Shown here piece after piece: positions 63,267 to 64,000 of a DNA stretch of 64,000 nucleotides (positions within the stretch are counted from its first letter, which is position 1; each line of letters starts with the position of its first letter). The notes below the pieces were generated by a model. It was not told where the DNA came from and made no database searches. It saw only the letters and a list, made by a program, of their open reading frames with translations. Source of the DNA: Glandiceps talaboti. Its lineage: Eukaryota; Hemichordata; Enteropneusta; Spengelidae. The translations under genes were made by a program, and so were the position numbers. The stretch lies in contig NC_135551.1 of assembly GCF_964340395.1 (NCBI RefSeq), positions 15,477,003-15,541,002 of the forward strand. The letters are read 5' to 3'.

Positions 63267-63911
63267 CTGAAAATGAGAGGAGAATGTTTGAGTGTTTGTT
63301 GATCGCTACATTGCTGTCAGACTAACAATGTATGATTGATAGGATAATATTAAGTAAGGATTACCTTGATTGTTTTTATTGTGGGTTTTTTTGCATGTAA
63401 AATCTGTAAGTATTTAGTACTGTGTAATATCATAATTCTGTGGGTTTTTTTCATCCTATTGTACTGTGTATTACATACGTAAAGGTGACGCGATCTTTCC
63501 AATTTGGAAATCCGATTTAAAAACTATTTTTAAAATTTGAAGTGTCTGCTGGCTGTCATGGTATTGTGATTAAAAAACGATGTACCTTCACCTAGATATA
63601 AACTATGGTCAAAATAGGTTTGATGAAATATATATCTGATCATGATGACTGGACGAACGTAGTAGGGTAGTCCAGGAAATGACAGCTTCTGCGACCAACG
63701 TTTATTTCCGACGAGATTGTCATCAAGAAATACCACGCCTCTGTCTGTCTGTCAGTTTGTCTTTCTGTGTAACTGTCTCCCTCTCTCTCTCCCTCTTTCT
63801 CTGTCTATCTCTCTCACCAACTCACTCACTCACTCCCTTCCCCTTTCTCAATCACACTCCCTCACTCTCTTCCTCCCTCTCTCCCCCTCTTAATCACTCA
63901 CTTATAAATAC

Positions 63912-64000
<89 letters not shown>
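63267..64000 (-). other. SIM: SIM intron, truncated by window end, with polypyrimidine tract
   Basis: From about 63735 to the end the plus strand is a long C/T-rich stretch (tctgt, ccctct, ctcactcact) passing into pure (CT)n at 63914-64000, still running at the window edge. No coding is seen. Confidence 0.85.

Overview
This is nuclear DNA from an intron-rich animal, very probably a marine invertebrate. Genes are split into short exons with GT-AG introns (one GC-AG), and the sequence is AT-rich and crowded with microsatellites, minisatellites and short inverted-repeat elements. The three proteins are all well-known bilaterian proteins and closely resemble vertebrate orthologues. Only one SIM-type gene is seen, as expected outside vertebrates. 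I cannot name the species or phylum; a non-vertebrate deuterostome or a lophotrochozoan would both fit.

Layout. (1) 474-7823, + strand: the last eight exons of KDM1A/LSD1 (histone H3K4 demethylase). The start of the gene is left of the window. A long possible 3' UTR carries two copies of a foldback element. (2) 10.9-16.8 kb: intergenic DNA made of nested inverted repeats, a 1.28-kb interspersed element and large microsatellites. (3) 16,823-38,463, + strand: a complete HLCS (holocarboxylase synthetase / biotin protein ligase) in ten exons. Joined, they give 911 codons plus a stop with every intron phase compatible. Intron 1 is 11.4 kb and full of repeats. (4) 38.6-54.3 kb: no gene seen; several transposon families, minisatellites and two stretches that look regulatory. 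(5) 54,357-63,266, - strand: the last seven exons of a SIM (single-minded) bHLH-PAS transcription factor. The bHLH exons lie beyond the right edge.

HLCS and SIM point at each other, tail to tail. Human HLCS and SIM2 are also tail-to-tail neighbours on chromosome 21q22, so this looks like very old microsynteny with orientation kept. KDM1A is not linked to them in human. The three genes have no common pathway: KDM1A and SIM act on transcription, HLCS attaches biotin to carboxylases.

The most informative non-coding observations are: a small inverted-repeat transposon with TTAA target duplications sitting inside another TTAA-flanked element, with an uninterrupted copy of the host element elsewhere in the window; a GC-AG intron in HLCS whose GC donor is 21 nt downstream of an in-frame competing GT donor; a LINE 3' end that split a 20-bp minisatellite; scattered CTCF-like and RFX X-box-like motifs; and a compact hairpin just after HLCS exon 1. 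No new defence or metabolic gene system is visible. All similarity statements come from reading and memory of the families, not from a database search.
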